Shown piece by piece: positions 27,149 to 36,099 of a DNA stretch of 64,000 nucleotides (positions are counted from its first letter, which is position 1; every line of letters begins with the position of its first letter). The stretch is taken from the NCBI RefSeq assembly GCF_000422865.1, contig NZ_KE383938.1:1-64000 (forward strand), written 5' to 3'. The position numbers were made by a program, and so were the translations under genes. This stretch comes from Oceanospirillum maris DSM 6286 (GTDB lineage: Bacteria; Pseudomonadota; Gammaproteobacteria; Pseudomonadales; Halomonadaceae). Below the pieces are notes generated by a model. The model was not told where the DNA came from and did no database searches. It was given only the letters and a program-made list of their open reading frames with translations.

Positions 27149-27162
27149 TTGACATAGATCAA
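27149..27162. promoter_or_regulatory. FNR/ANR-type box
   Basis: TTGACATAGATCAA matches the FNR/ANR dyad TTGAT-N4-ATCAA at 9 of 10 defined positions. Its centre is about 45 bp upstream of a possible start point, given a -10-like TCTAAT at 27189-27194. It lies 84 bp before the small ORF at 27247. Confidence 0.65.
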
Positions 27163-27182
27163 GAAGCTCCATTCTAAAAATA

Positions 27183-27198
27183 AATGATTCTAATCATT
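27183..27198. promoter_or_regulatory. Perfect 16-bp dyad overlapping a candidate -10
   Basis: AATGATT (27183-27189), spacer CT, AATCATT (27192-27198). It overlaps TCTAAT, the likely -10 element of the microprotein promoter, so a protein bound here would block transcription. Confidence 0.5.
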
Positions 27199-27246
27199 AG
27201 AAAACAAGTCTCAGCGACCCATTTAATCAATCTGTGAGGATCTGAA

Positions 27247-27375
27247 ATGTCTGATCATGACGAAAACTTCCGTGACGAAGCGGGCCTTATTTACGTAATC
27301 CCTGGTCTAGCTGTTCTGATTGGTATGAACTGCCTTCCAGCGACGATATTCTGGTCTCGTTACTTTTTCGGTTAA
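27247..27375 (+). CDS. 42-residue single-pass membrane microprotein
   Basis: The frame starts at ATG 27247 behind GTGAGGA at good spacing and ends TAA 27375. The protein begins with an acidic tail (MSDHDENFRDEAG), then one hydrophobic segment (about 14-36, including a Cys), and ends SRYFFG. It has its own FNR/ANR-type box, ribosome site and strong terminator, so it is very likely a real gene. I do not recognise a family. The oxygen-type control suggests a link with microaerobic respiration, similar in principle to small oxidase subunits such as CydX or CcoQ, but there is no oxidase gene nearby. Confidence 0.75.
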   Translation: MSDHDENFRDEAGLIYVIPGLAVLIGMNCLPATIFWSRYFFG

Positions 27376-27394
27376 TTTTGCTGAAAATCAGAAT

Positions 27395-27431
27395 AAAAAA
27401 GACGGCCTGATGATTATCAGGCCGTCTTTTT
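27395..27431. terminator. Strong bidirectional terminator
   Basis: GACGGCCTGAT (27401-27411) pairs perfectly with ATCAGGCCGTC (27416-27426) over loop GATT, with A6 before and T5 after. It ends both the microprotein gene and the convergent acuI. Confidence 0.93.
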
Positions 27432-27444
27432 ATCCAACTGCGGA

Positions 27445-28446
27445 CTATATGTTAGGGTTCACCAAAACACGGCCTTTGATCTTACCTTCCACCATATTTT
27501 GTGCATACGCAGGCAAAGCCTCAAGACCAACTTCCTCTGATACCTGATCCATAATCTCCTGCGGTAATTCTCTAGCAAGGCGCGCCCATGCCTGCACTCG
27601 ACGCTCGTAAGGAATCATCACGCTGTCTACACCCAGTAGATCAACACCGCGCAGAATAAAAGGCATTACCGTTGTGTTCAGAGAAAAACTAGCGGCCAAA
27701 CCCACCGTTGCAACGCGGCCATCATAGTTCATCTGAGATAGCACTTTTGCCAAGATATCACCACCAACAGTATCCACAGCACCAGCCCAGCGAGATTTAT
27801 CCAATGGGCGCACTTTTTCTTCAAACTCACTACGTGGCAATACCTCTGAAGCACCCAGCTGTTTTAAATAGTCCACACTATCCGCTTTACCGCTAACGGC
27901 GACGACTTCAAAGCCGTTTTTAGCCAATAGGGCTACCACAAGACTACCAACACCACCCGTGGCACCTGTCACAAGAACAGGGCCCTGCTTAGGTTTTAGG
28001 CCACTTTCCTGCAAACGCATAACACACAGCATTGAGGTTAAACCCGCCGTGCCAATCGTCATCGCCTGCTTTGAACTTAAACCTTTATCCAGGGGCACCA
28101 ACCACTTAGATTGCACTCGCATCTGCTGAGCATACCCACCCCAAAAGCGTTCACCAACGCTCCAACCGGTCAGTACAACCGCATCACCAACTTTGTAATC
28201 AGGGCTTGCCGATTCCGCTACTGTACCGGCCAGATCAATACCTGGCACCATAGGAAATTGATGCACAATTTTACCGGCGCCTGTTACCGCAAGAGCATCT
28301 TTGTAATTAAGCGAGCTGTAATCAATATTGACCAGCACATCACCTTCAGGAAGATCACTTGCCGCTAACTGGCGTACTTCTGCGATAGTTTTTTTATCTT
28401 CTTGTTCCAGAACTAGAGCTTTATTAGTGCTATTGACTTGACTCAT
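27445..28446 (-). CDS. acuI: AcuI/YhdH-type acryloyl-CoA reductase (MDR superfamily)
   Basis: 333 residues. A zinc-free medium-chain reductase: GroES-like part with NYKDALAVTGAGKI and FPMVPGIDLAGTV, then a Rossmann part GATGGVGSLVVALLAKNGF and ASEVLPRSEF. These blocks are those of AcuI/YhdH, which reduces toxic acryloyl-CoA to propionyl-CoA with NADPH. Marine bacteria use it in DMSP breakdown, but no DMSP lyase or demethylase is here. A GGGG ribosome site precedes ATG 28446. It is divergent from a GntR gene across a palindrome and is the likely target. Confidence 0.87.
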   Translation of the reverse strand: MSQVNSTNKALVLEQEDKKTIAEVRQLAASDLPEGDVLVNIDYSSLNYKDALAVTGAGKIVHQFPMVPGIDLAGTVAESASPDYKVGDAVVLTGWSVGERFWGGYAQQMRVQSKWLVPLDKGLSSKQAMTIGTAGLTSMLCVMRLQESGLKPKQGPVLVTGATGGVGSLVVALLAKNGFEVVAVSGKADSVDYLKQLGASEVLPRSEFEEKVRPLDKSRWAGAVDTVGGDILAKVLSQMNYDGRVATVGLAASFSLNTTVMPFILRGVDLLGVDSVMIPYERRVQAWARLARELPQEIMDQVSEEVGLEALPAYAQNMVEGKIKGRVLVNPNI

Positions 28447-28575
28447 GCTATTGACCCCTTATTTATGCGTTCTATGCGCTAGCATTAGAAATTAGAATGA
28501 CATAGTAAATCCGTGCTTAATCAGACAGAGCGTGTTTAAACCGCCGCTGATACGTGTATTCTAGGGTAATAGCTA

Positions 28576-28606
28576 ATTCTTCTATTTGTCAAACAAATAG
28601 AAGAAT
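28576..28606. promoter_or_regulatory. Palindromic operator of the GntR/FadR type
   Basis: ATTCTTCTATTTGT (28576-28589) and ACAAATAGAAGAAT (28593-28606) are perfect 14-bp arms around CAA. The core TTGTCAAACAA fits the FadR-subfamily consensus TNGTNNNACNA. It lies between acuI (130 bp) and the GntR gene (69 bp), so it may control both. Confidence 0.8.
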
Positions 28607-28674
28607 GATGCGTTAATCACGACACTTTGTTATTATGCTGAGTTCTATTTCAGACCCAATCTCTGAGGCTTGTT

Positions 28675-29406
28675 GTGAAAATCCAACCCCTGATGACTCA
28701 AAGCTTAGCCAAGCAAATTTCGGAACAACTGCACGAAGCTATTTTGTCTGGCGCGCTAAAAGCCGATGATCGTCTACCGACAGAAGATGAGCTGGCAGCC
28801 CGCTATCAAGTATCTCGGCCAACCATTCGCGAAGCATTAAAGAGGCTGGCGGCACAAAACTTGATCCGTTCACGCCGAGGGCCAACAGGGGGAACCTTTG
28901 TTAATCGCCCATCGCTGGAAGATGCCAGCAATAGCTTAACGGCTTCCGCTACATTGCTGGCAAGTATGGATCAGTTTAGCCTGTCTGAGATTGCTGATGC
29001 GCGACATGAATTAGAAAAAAGCTGTATCCGCCTAGCAGCACAGAATCCTGATAAATCTGCATTAGCTCAGCTACAGCAGGAGTTAGATCTCCAGCAAGAT
29101 GATTCATTAACCGATGAAGAATTTTGCGCGTCAGATGTACGCTTTCATCGCGCCCTTGTCGACGCCTGTCAAAACGCAATGCTCCAGTTTCTAATGTACG
29201 CAGTGATAGAAGCCATGCAGCCTGTCACCAATATGGTGGTGTTTCGTTTTCGAGATCGCTTAGATGTGGTAGCTGTCCACCAGAGACTTTATCAAGCTAT
29301 CGAAAAGAGTGATGTAGGCGCAGCCGAGGCCGCGTTGGATGAGTTGATGGTTTACCTTAAAGCACGGTTTCAGGCGGCTCAGGATTGGAAAGCATCACAA
29401 TCCTAA
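28675..29406 (+). CDS. GntR-family (FadR-like) regulator
   Basis: 243 residues. The winged helix at 1-75 is clear (LPTEDELAARYQVSRPTIRE, LKRLAAQNLIRSRRGPTGG). The C-terminal FCD-type helical domain (about 85-235) includes FHRALVDACQNAM and a trailing AEAALDELMVYL region with the metal-binding His positions typical of FCD. The start is GTG, with GAGG at 7 bp. Divergence from acuI with a FadR-type palindrome between suggests local and self control; the ligand is unknown. Confidence 0.9.
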   Translation: MKIQPLMTQSLAKQISEQLHEAILSGALKADDRLPTEDELAARYQVSRPTIREALKRLAAQNLIRSRRGPTGGTFVNRPSLEDASNSLTASATLLASMDQFSLSEIADARHELEKSCIRLAAQNPDKSALAQLQQELDLQQDDSLTDEEFCASDVRFHRALVDACQNAMLQFLMYAVIEAMQPVTNMVVFRFRDRLDVVAVHQRLYQAIEKSDVGAAEAALDELMVYLKARFQAAQDWKASQS

Positions 29407-29446
29407 AAGCCCATTCAATGCTAAAAACCGATAAAAAATAACCGTG

Positions 29447-30001
29447 CTACATCGGTTCTCGAACATTATCCAGTAGGCTTGGCAGTACTTTTTTCACGCG
29501 AATATCCTGCTGAAGTTCACGCATAAGATCAGGTATCCGATTAGCATCCAACTGAAAATAAGCACGATTGAGACGCTTAATTTGCACCGTTAGCGTCATA
29601 TTATATTGCCGAGCAACTGCTTCGGCACTGCTATTGTCATTCAACACCAAACCTAATTCATCCAGCAGAACAGCATAGCGCTGCGTCGTTTGATTCCAAA
29701 CGACGGGCCTACCTGCCACTCCCGATATCACCTGTGACTGAATACTGTAACGACCTTTTCGGCCCAGCTCCGTGCTTTGAGTGCTCTGCACGGTTCTTTG
29801 CTCACCTAGCAAATCAGTATCGTAGGCTTTAACCTGATCCAGGATTAAATAATGGCTATTTTCGATACGAATCTGCTTGCCTGTTTTCAAGCTAGCCGGT
29901 AGCTGATCCTGTTGGGATAATGGTTTTTTGCCGTTATATGCCGATGCTGTCTGCGGCATTAAAACCAACAGTCCAATAAGGATTAACTCTAATATACGCA
30001 T
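29447..30001 (-). CDS. ORF2-like external chaperone for the adjacent subtilase
   Basis: 184 residues with a signal peptide (MRILELILIGLLVLMPQTASA). The rest resembles the external chaperone domain encoded beside the Aeromonas sobria serine protease (ORF2): a region with two long strands (NSHYLILDQVKAYDTDLLG, QTTQRYAVLLDELGLVLND) and a C-terminal tail. In that system ORF2 protein is needed for folding of the propeptide-less protease and its tail plugs the active site. Here it is 87 bp downstream of a subtilase lacking a propeptide, in the same order. Assignment is from recollection and context. Confidence 0.72.
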   Translation of the reverse strand: MRILELILIGLLVLMPQTASAYNGKKPLSQQDQLPASLKTGKQIRIENSHYLILDQVKAYDTDLLGEQRTVQSTQSTELGRKGRYSIQSQVISGVAGRPVVWNQTTQRYAVLLDELGLVLNDNSSAEAVARQYNMTLTVQIKRLNRAYFQLDANRIPDLMRELQQDIRVKKVLPSLLDNVREPM

Positions 30002-30052
30002 TGTTATTCCTCTTATCCCTTTTTAATAGCTCAATGCTCTTAGTTTTTCACT

Positions 30053-30077
30053 TCTAACTCTTAGCGTCTAACTCTTA
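30053..30077 (-). repeat. Short direct repeat between protease and chaperone genes
   Basis: TCTAACTCTTA occurs at 30053-30063 and 30067-30077, 14 bp apart, in the intercistronic space of the protease-chaperone pair. It is followed by a run of TTAATA-like sequence. No terminator hairpin is seen, so read-through is likely. Confidence 0.5.
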
Positions 30078-30088
30078 ATTTTTAATAC

Positions 30089-31831
30089 TTAATACCCATA
30101 AAACGTTGCGGACCAGTCATGTACAGCACCTGCGGCGTACTCATCATTATCGGTATCGTAAACGGTTAATATCCAGTCACCCGCACTATTTTCGCCATAA
30201 AAAGCTTGGCTTAACAAGGTAAATTCATAGCCTTCTATTTCACCAGAAAGTGCATTTCTAGGCGTCAGCATAACACTATCAGTACCACTTGGAGAGGTCA
30301 GTTGAACCATAAGATCTGCGGGATAAGGATGACTAATATTGAGCTTAAGCTGTACCGACTCAACCGTACTCATACCTGTAGGCGCTGAAAAATAATGCCT
30401 GAAAGGTTGCGCTATATCGTTCGGAATAGATCCAGAGGTTGTGTCAGATACTGTTTTTACTATCTGAGTCGGCAGGTTGATATGGTCAATCGCTCGATTG
30501 ACGGCAGCATTTGCATTGATCCGACCAAAGCCATACCAATTATGATAGCTAAGACCTGCGCCATTGGTTTGCCAAGCAGGCTCTACGATCAAACTACCAA
30601 TATTAACTGTATGGATTGATGCATCCACAATATCCGCTGTTCGTATCAAAATATCCCGAACATCTCGCCAACCTAAGCTTGGGTTAGCCTGTAAGATTAA
30701 TGCGGCAACACCGGTTGCAATCGGTGTAGCTGCAGACGTACCGGTGAAATTACGGGTGTAACCTGCGTAGCCCGGAATATCCATCAACTTTGGATCGGTA
30801 CTAGGCACCGCCAGATCAATATCCTTGGTCGTGACAAGACCTACACTGCCGATACTGTTGCGGCTTGCGCTACTCACATTGCTGTCGTTATTCCCATTCC
30901 CCCCCCCTGGCGCTGAAAATAAAATACTAGAGCCTGAAGAAGAATAATGGGCTCGAGCCCCGTCAGCACTGAGTGCGGCAACGACCATCATATAGGCAAT
31001 ATTATTATCTGGATCTAACGTGGCACTCTGGCAGGGTAAATCCGTTATATAATAATCACTATCACTGACATCACAGGCCGTATCGATAAAATAGTTACCT
31101 GCCGCTTTAAAGTAGAGCGCCCCTAAACCGCCTCGACCCAATTCAACCCCCTCCTGAGTAATACCGTTCAGGTTTACATCAAAATCAACAGGTGTACTTT
31201 TCGGTTGAAAACCAAAGCTTAGATTAAAAACATCAATGGCGGCATTGCGACTATTAGTTGCAGACAGAGAGGTTGCCCATGTTGCCGTTGTGATTTGTTC
31301 ATCGGGAAGATCAAGAGTATTAAACCCTAGAATAGTACTCCCAGGAGCAACTCCAGTTATGCCTTGACCGTTATCTTTAATTGCGCCAATTAAGCCTGCC
31401 ACAGCAGTTCCATGACCTCCTGTCGGCGTATCGCCAAACTGGCAAGAGTTCTGTAAATCAAGGTTCTCTTGAAGATCGGGATGGTTATAGTCGATGCTTG
31501 TATCCACTATCGCAATATTAACGCCTTGGCCGGTGATACTGCTCCATAATGATTCCGGTAGATTGATACCCTGCTTGATAGTGCTGTCAGCATTGGCTAG
31601 ATGCCATTGCTGTTCACGCAAGGGGTCTGTTGAAGAATCTGTTTTTGATGCGTCTGTGTTTGAAGAGCCTGCCGTTGAAGAGTCTATTAACGAGTAGCGG
31701 ACAGGGTTGCACGTCATAGCAACAGAAGTATAGCCGGATGCAGTATTATCTAGGTTCTCACCGCAGGCGACTAACAGAAGTAAGCCAGAAAAGAACAATG
31801 GCCGGTAAGAAAAGGGGGCCAATTTACGCAT
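30089..31831 (-). CDS. Lipoprotein subtilisin-like (kexin type) serine protease with P domain
   Basis: 580 residues. The N-terminus has a lipobox LLLLVACG, with lipid Cys23, so the protein is probably anchored in the outer membrane. A Ser/Thr/Asp-rich linker (about 45-70) follows directly, with no I9 propeptide. The S8 catalytic domain (about 71-440) has Asp110 (AIVDTSIDYNHPDL), His140 (GGHGTAVAGLIGA), oxyanion Asn246 (KAAGN) and Ser366 (FTGTSAATPIATG). The last 120 residues form a P/proprotein-convertase beta domain (LKLNISHPYPADLMVQLTSP, GDWILTVYD). It heads the pair with the chaperone-like gene. Confidence 0.9.
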   Translation of the reverse strand: MRKLAPFSYRPLFFSGLLLLVACGENLDNTASGYTSVAMTCNPVRYSLIDSSTAGSSNTDASKTDSSTDPLREQQWHLANADSTIKQGINLPESLWSSITGQGVNIAIVDTSIDYNHPDLQENLDLQNSCQFGDTPTGGHGTAVAGLIGAIKDNGQGITGVAPGSTILGFNTLDLPDEQITTATWATSLSATNSRNAAIDVFNLSFGFQPKSTPVDFDVNLNGITQEGVELGRGGLGALYFKAAGNYFIDTACDVSDSDYYITDLPCQSATLDPDNNIAYMMVVAALSADGARAHYSSSGSSILFSAPGGGNGNNDSNVSSASRNSIGSVGLVTTKDIDLAVPSTDPKLMDIPGYAGYTRNFTGTSAATPIATGVAALILQANPSLGWRDVRDILIRTADIVDASIHTVNIGSLIVEPAWQTNGAGLSYHNWYGFGRINANAAVNRAIDHINLPTQIVKTVSDTTSGSIPNDIAQPFRHYFSAPTGMSTVESVQLKLNISHPYPADLMVQLTSPSGTDSVMLTPRNALSGEIEGYEFTLLSQAFYGENSAGDWILTVYDTDNDEYAAGAVHDWSATFYGY

Positions 31832-31941
31832 AATGAAAAGATTTCCTTTGGGTCACTGATCCATGAGATCTAAGCATAAGCTATTTATCACGGGGTATCA
31901 TTTCATCGCGTATCAAAACTGCCCTATTGACGATTACTTTA

Positions 31942-33411
31942 CTACTCGAACTGCCCAACAGATTGGCTCAACTCACCCATAATTCGATCCAATTGTTCAA
32001 TATTGCTTTGAATCTGTCGTGTCTCATCGGTTAGCTGCAGCACTTGGCTACCAATCGTGCGAATCTCCTCCGCATAGCGAGTAAAGGTTGTTTGCTGTTG
32101 CTGTCCCATTCCTGATAACTGTACCATCTGCTGACTTAGCTGGCATGTATCCCGAATAATACCCTGAATCTGCCCTTGAGCAGCTTGGGCATGACCTTGC
32201 CCTACCTTGACCTCTTGGCTTCCCTCACGCATAGCCGCGATGGCAGACTCTGTGCCATCAACGATTAGCCGTATCTTGCTACTAATATCCTGCGTGGCAT
32301 GGCGTGTGCGTTCAGCAAGGCTGCGGACTTCATCGGCGACAACAGCAAAACCTCGACCCTGCTCCCCCGCTCGGGCGGCCTCTATTGCTGCGTTCAAAGC
32401 CAATAAGTTAGTTTGCTCGGCAATGCCGTGAATCATCACCACAATAGAATCAACCTCGTTGCTACTTTGTTCTAACGCTTCTAGCCTTACAGCCGCATCG
32501 GCCATCACCTGTGTTGCATGGTTGAGTTTATCAACAGCCTCATTCATTACCGTTCCGCCTTCTGTAGCTTCTGTACCGGTTCGCTGAGCCGTTTGTGCGG
32601 CCTGTTCAGCCTCTCGTGCCTGCGAACAAACATCGGCTGCCATGGAATCTGCAGTCTCAACCATCCCATTGACCGCTTGATTCTGTTGCTGCATGGTTTG
32701 TGCAATACGTTGAGCACTGGACGTGACCTCTCGGCTAACATTTTCAGCCTGATGGATCGATGTCGTGACATGGGAAAGAATCTCTGCAATACGCTGTTCC
32801 CCTGATTCACTGGCTTGACGGGCGGTCTCTAGCTGAGCAAAACCCTGACTTTTGGCTTTATCAAAGGCCAGTGCCAACACAATAACAATTAAGCTCATTC
32901 CCATTAAAGATTTTGCTTGTTGAGTCGCAATCATCTGTTCAGGAATAGGCGATTCCGGCAGAACAATGCCCGTATTATGAATCAGCAGAAAAGTAGCCAC
33001 CGTTGTTAAGCTAACCGCAGACCAGAAGTAACCGGAGCCTCGACCGGCAATAAAAATAGCCGCAAAAGGAATAGAAGCCATCCAGGGTGCGCTGCTAGAC
33101 ATAATTCCGCCATTAACGTAAAGCATCCAAACCACCATAGCGTACATACAGCTAATTGATGCCTCAGCCACCCAGCGCTCTTTACCGGTCAGCCGAAGCA
33201 GAACGGGGCCTATTAGCAATCCCGCACTGCCAATCAAAATCCCCCATCCCATAGCCGGATGATGATTCTTGAAATAGCTTATCGCAAAAATAGGCGCAAT
33301 AACCCCTGCTAATAAGGCGACGGTAACAACCGTTCGCGCATGTATTAGTCGGTCTTGATCCTGTCTTACGCTGTCGGGAATAAACCCTTCAGTGAGTTGT
33401 GAAAGATTCAT
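31942..33411 (-). CDS. Methyl-accepting chemotaxis protein with multi-pass N-terminus
   Basis: 489 residues. The first ~185 residues hold about six membrane segments ([18 protein letters not shown] ... [12 protein letters not shown]) with no large periplasmic domain. The cytoplasmic part is a coiled coil ending in the signalling tip [20 protein letters not shown] and [18 protein letters not shown]. No HAMP domain or C-terminal CheB/CheR pentapeptide is seen. It passes signals to CheA/CheW (not in this window) and may sense a membrane-linked cue. Confidence 0.93.
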   Translation of the reverse strand: MNLSQLTEGFIPDSVRQDQDRLIHARTVVTVALLAGVIAPIFAISYFKNHHPAMGWGILIGSAGLLIGPVLLRLTGKERWVAEASISCMYAMVVWMLYVNGGIMSSSAPWMASIPFAAIFIAGRGSGYFWSAVSLTTVATFLLIHNTGIVLPESPIPEQMIATQQAKSLMGMSLIVIVLALAFDKAKSQGFAQLETARQASESGEQRIAEILSHVTTSIHQAENVSREVTSSAQRIAQTMQQQNQAVNGMVETADSMAADVCSQAREAEQAAQTAQRTGTEATEGGTVMNEAVDKLNHATQVMADAAVRLEALEQSSNEVDSIVVMIHGIAEQTNLLALNAAIEAARAGEQGRGFAVVADEVRSLAERTRHATQDISSKIRLIVDGTESAIAAMREGSQEVKVGQGHAQAAQGQIQGIIRDTCQLSQQMVQLSGMGQQQQTTFTRYAEEIRTIGSQVLQLTDETRQIQSNIEQLDRIMGELSQSVGQFE

Positions 33412-33675
33412 GGATACTCCGGTTTTTTATTGTTGTTTTTCTGCTCTATTTTTTTGTTTGCAGCTTTTTTCTTAGTCAATTGCAGTGTTGTTCTGTTGCC
33501 GTGTTGTTTTGTTCTCACCCTTTACTTCCCCCCCTAAAAGAGGGTCTTGCATTGTAAGGGCTATTGAATCTAAAACATACGTTTGAATGAATCAACCCTA
33601 AGACCAAGGTCGGAAAACAATCTTTATTTTGATTAATAGAAGGAATGCTGCGGGAGTGATTGATTTTAAAGACAT

Positions 33676-33736
33676 AAAAAAGCCGGATACAGAATTGTTA
33701 CTCTATTGTAATTCTCTATACCGGCTTTCATTTTTT
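33676..33736 (-). terminator. Terminator after nhaB
   Basis: On the minus strand GCCGG (with flank TATAGAGAATT) pairs with AATTCTGTATCCGGC, followed by T6. It lies in the 351-bp spacer 33412-33762, which otherwise holds only the upstream region of the MCP gene. Confidence 0.8.
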
Positions 33737-33762
33737 GCGGAAGATTCAGATTCAGACAGGCA

Positions 33763-35277
33763 TTAACTCACCCAGTATATAATCGCGTATAAACCCATAG
33801 CCGACATAACGATGGTGTAGGGCAGAGCCATAATAACCATTCGGCCATAGGAAAGACGAATAAGAGGCGCTATAGCCGACGTTAGCAGAAACAGAAAGGC
33901 CGCTTGTCCATTGGGAGTCGCTACGCTGGGCAAATTAGTACCGGTATTAACGGCTACCGCCAGCACATCAAAGTGTTCACGGGTTATTTCACCGGCATCT
34001 AGCGCCGCTTTTATTTCGGTAATATATACCGTCGCCACAAATACATTATCACTAATGGCAGATAGCAGTCCGTTAGCAATAAAGAGCATGGCAGGCTGCT
34101 GATGGGTATCAAGGCTTAGCACCATATGGATAAACGGCTGAAATAAATGCTGCTCATGAATAACCGCTACGATGGAGAAAAACACCACCAAAAGCGCGGT
34201 AAAAGGCAGCGCCTCTTCAAACGCATGGCCGATTTGATGCTCTTCTGTAATACCATTAAAAGCGGTTTGGATCACAATAATGGTTAAGCCAATTAAGCCG
34301 ACTTCTGCCATATGAAAAGCCAAAGCAAAGATCAGAAAAACGGCGGTTAGCGCCTGAACTATCAGTGCAGATCGATCTCTTGCCGTTCGTTTCGCGGTTT
34401 GGTCTTTATCAAAATTCTCTAGAATCTGGCGCACAGAGTCTGGCAGTAACGCACCATAACCAAAGATTTTGCTCTTCTCTAGTAGCACGCAGGTGATAAG
34501 TCCAGTCACAAGAACCGGCATAGTGACCGGAGCCATGCGGACAAAGAACTCACCAAAGTTCCAACCAGCTACCTTAGCGATCAACAGGTTCTGCGGTTCG
34601 CCAACCAAGGTGCAAACCCCACCCAAGGCGGTTCCCACCGCCGCGTGCATCAATAAACTGCGAAGAAAGGCCCGAAACTGATCTAAGTCGCCTTGGTCTC
34701 GTACCGCCAAGCTACCGTCATTACCATAATCATGACCCTCACTTTGAAACGGTTTGCCTGAAGCAACCCGGTGGTATACCGAGTAAAAACCAACACCAAT
34801 ACTGATCACAACCGCAGTAACCGTTAGCGCATCCAAAAAAGCAGAGAGTAAACCGGCGGTAATACAAAACAGTAGCGCAAGCATCGGCTTAGAGCGCACA
34901 CCCAGTAAGATCTTGGTGAAAGCAAACAGCAGCAACTGCTTCATAAAATAGATACCTGCCACCATAAACACCAGTAGCAAGATTACCTCCAGATTACCTT
35001 CAATTTCATGCATCACCGTTTCAGGTGACGCAAGACCTATGACAATCGCCTCAATTGCCAGCAAACCACCGGGTTGCAGTGGGTAGCATTTGAGGGCCAT
35101 GGCCAAAGTGAAAATAAACTCAACGATTAAAAGCCAGCCCGTAAGAAAAGGGCCAACGCTTGGTAGAAAAAACAGGATAGGGTTAATAATTAAAAAGGCG
35201 AAAATAACTTTCTTATACCAAAGCGGTGAGCTGCCAAGGAAATTACGCAGAAAGCCTTGCGTGATGGTCTGAGCCAT
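33763..35277 (-). CDS. nhaB: Na+/H+ antiporter NhaB
   Basis: 504 residues, typical for NhaB. About 11-12 membrane segments. The N-terminus [20 protein letters not shown] and the block [24 protein letters not shown] are family signatures; [14 protein letters not shown] and [20 protein letters not shown] are also conserved. It expels Na+ in exchange for H+ in the inner membrane. ATG 35277 has AAAGGA upstream; the longer frame to 35487 would add an unrelated tail and is rejected. It is divergent from dgkA. Confidence 0.93.
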   Translation of the reverse strand: MAQTITQGFLRNFLGSSPLWYKKVIFAFLIINPILFFLPSVGPFLTGWLLIVEFIFTLAMALKCYPLQPGGLLAIEAIVIGLASPETVMHEIEGNLEVILLLVFMVAGIYFMKQLLLFAFTKILLGVRSKPMLALLFCITAGLLSAFLDALTVTAVVISIGVGFYSVYHRVASGKPFQSEGHDYGNDGSLAVRDQGDLDQFRAFLRSLLMHAAVGTALGGVCTLVGEPQNLLIAKVAGWNFGEFFVRMAPVTMPVLVTGLITCVLLEKSKIFGYGALLPDSVRQILENFDKDQTAKRTARDRSALIVQALTAVFLIFALAFHMAEVGLIGLTIIVIQTAFNGITEEHQIGHAFEEALPFTALLVVFFSIVAVIHEQHLFQPFIHMVLSLDTHQQPAMLFIANGLLSAISDNVFVATVYITEIKAALDAGEITREHFDVLAVAVNTGTNLPSVATPNGQAAFLFLLTSAIAPLIRLSYGRMVIMALPYTIVMSAMGLYAIIYWVS

Positions 35278-35609
35278 TTTTAATGGTCCTTTGATTGATT
35301 CAGTCGGAAAGGGTATTAACTCAAGATCAACATTATGATGTTGATATTGCTGCTGCGTCATCAGTGCTGAATAAATGAGTAGCGAGACGTTTAAACAAGC
35401 CAAAATATAGACAAGCCTAAACACAGGTGCCGTTATTATACATGGGGAAATCATACTCGGGGAAATCACAGACGGAGAATCCCCCATAGGGGAAACGCTT
35501 TAACATCCGTTAGTTAATATCGGACAACGAATATGGTCGAATGACGCTGCGGGTTCAAAAAGCGTATTATTCAGCGACCGCTAAAAAAGACGCTAGGAAA
35601 AAGAACATC
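35278..35609. other. Divergent nhaB / dgkA region
   Basis: About 330 bp. It includes the short repeated phrase GGGGAAATCA (near 35439-35470), partly duplicated as GGGGAAAC. I see no gene in it. Confidence 0.4.
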
Positions 35610-35981
35610 ATGAAGCCAAGCCATACCGGTTTTAAGCACCTGATTCACTCAACCCAATATTCTATGAAAGGGCTAAAAGCAGCCTTTGTTAATGAAGCCG
35701 CCTTTCGGCAAGAGATCGCCCTGTGCATTATTTTATTTCCAGCGGCATTTTTTCTAGGTCAAACTCTGGTTGAGCGCTTATTACTCATCGGCTGCTGCGT
35801 TCTCGTGCTGGTTGCAGAGTTAGTGAATTCCGCCATTGAAGCGGTGGTTGATCGAATTGGGCCAGAGCACCACGAATTGTCAGGTCGCGCTAAAGATATA
35901 GGCTCTGCCGCCGTGTTTGTGGCACTAGCTTTCGCCGGAGTTACTTGGGTTAGCTTTGTTGTTGCACGCTTAACAACATGA
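35610..35981 (+). CDS. dgkA: Diacylglycerol kinase (DgkA)
   Basis: 123 residues with three membrane helices, the size of E. coli DgkA. The signature ELVNSAIEAVVDRIG is complete, followed by the conserved EHHELSGRAKDIGSAAVF. It phosphorylates diacylglycerol, recycling lipid from glycan synthesis. The start ATG 35610 matches the family; an upstream ATG would add 23 unusual residues. Confidence 0.95.
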   Translation: MKPSHTGFKHLIHSTQYSMKGLKAAFVNEAAFRQEIALCIILFPAAFFLGQTLVERLLLIGCCVLVLVAELVNSAIEAVVDRIGPEHHELSGRAKDIGSAAVFVALAFAGVTWVSFVVARLTT

Positions 35982-36099
35982 TTTTCGGACAAGCATTGGC
36001 ACAGACATCAATGCTTACTGCTCCAGTATTTCATTCGAACATTTGATTTCAATACCTATTACCGTTTTCACTTTGATATCGAGTCACTAAGGAAAAGCC

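Noticed and set aside
27183-27198. Fur box upstream of the microprotein
   Set aside because: The dyad has an even centre (AATGATT-CT-AATCATT) and does not fit the 6-1-6 Fur pattern.
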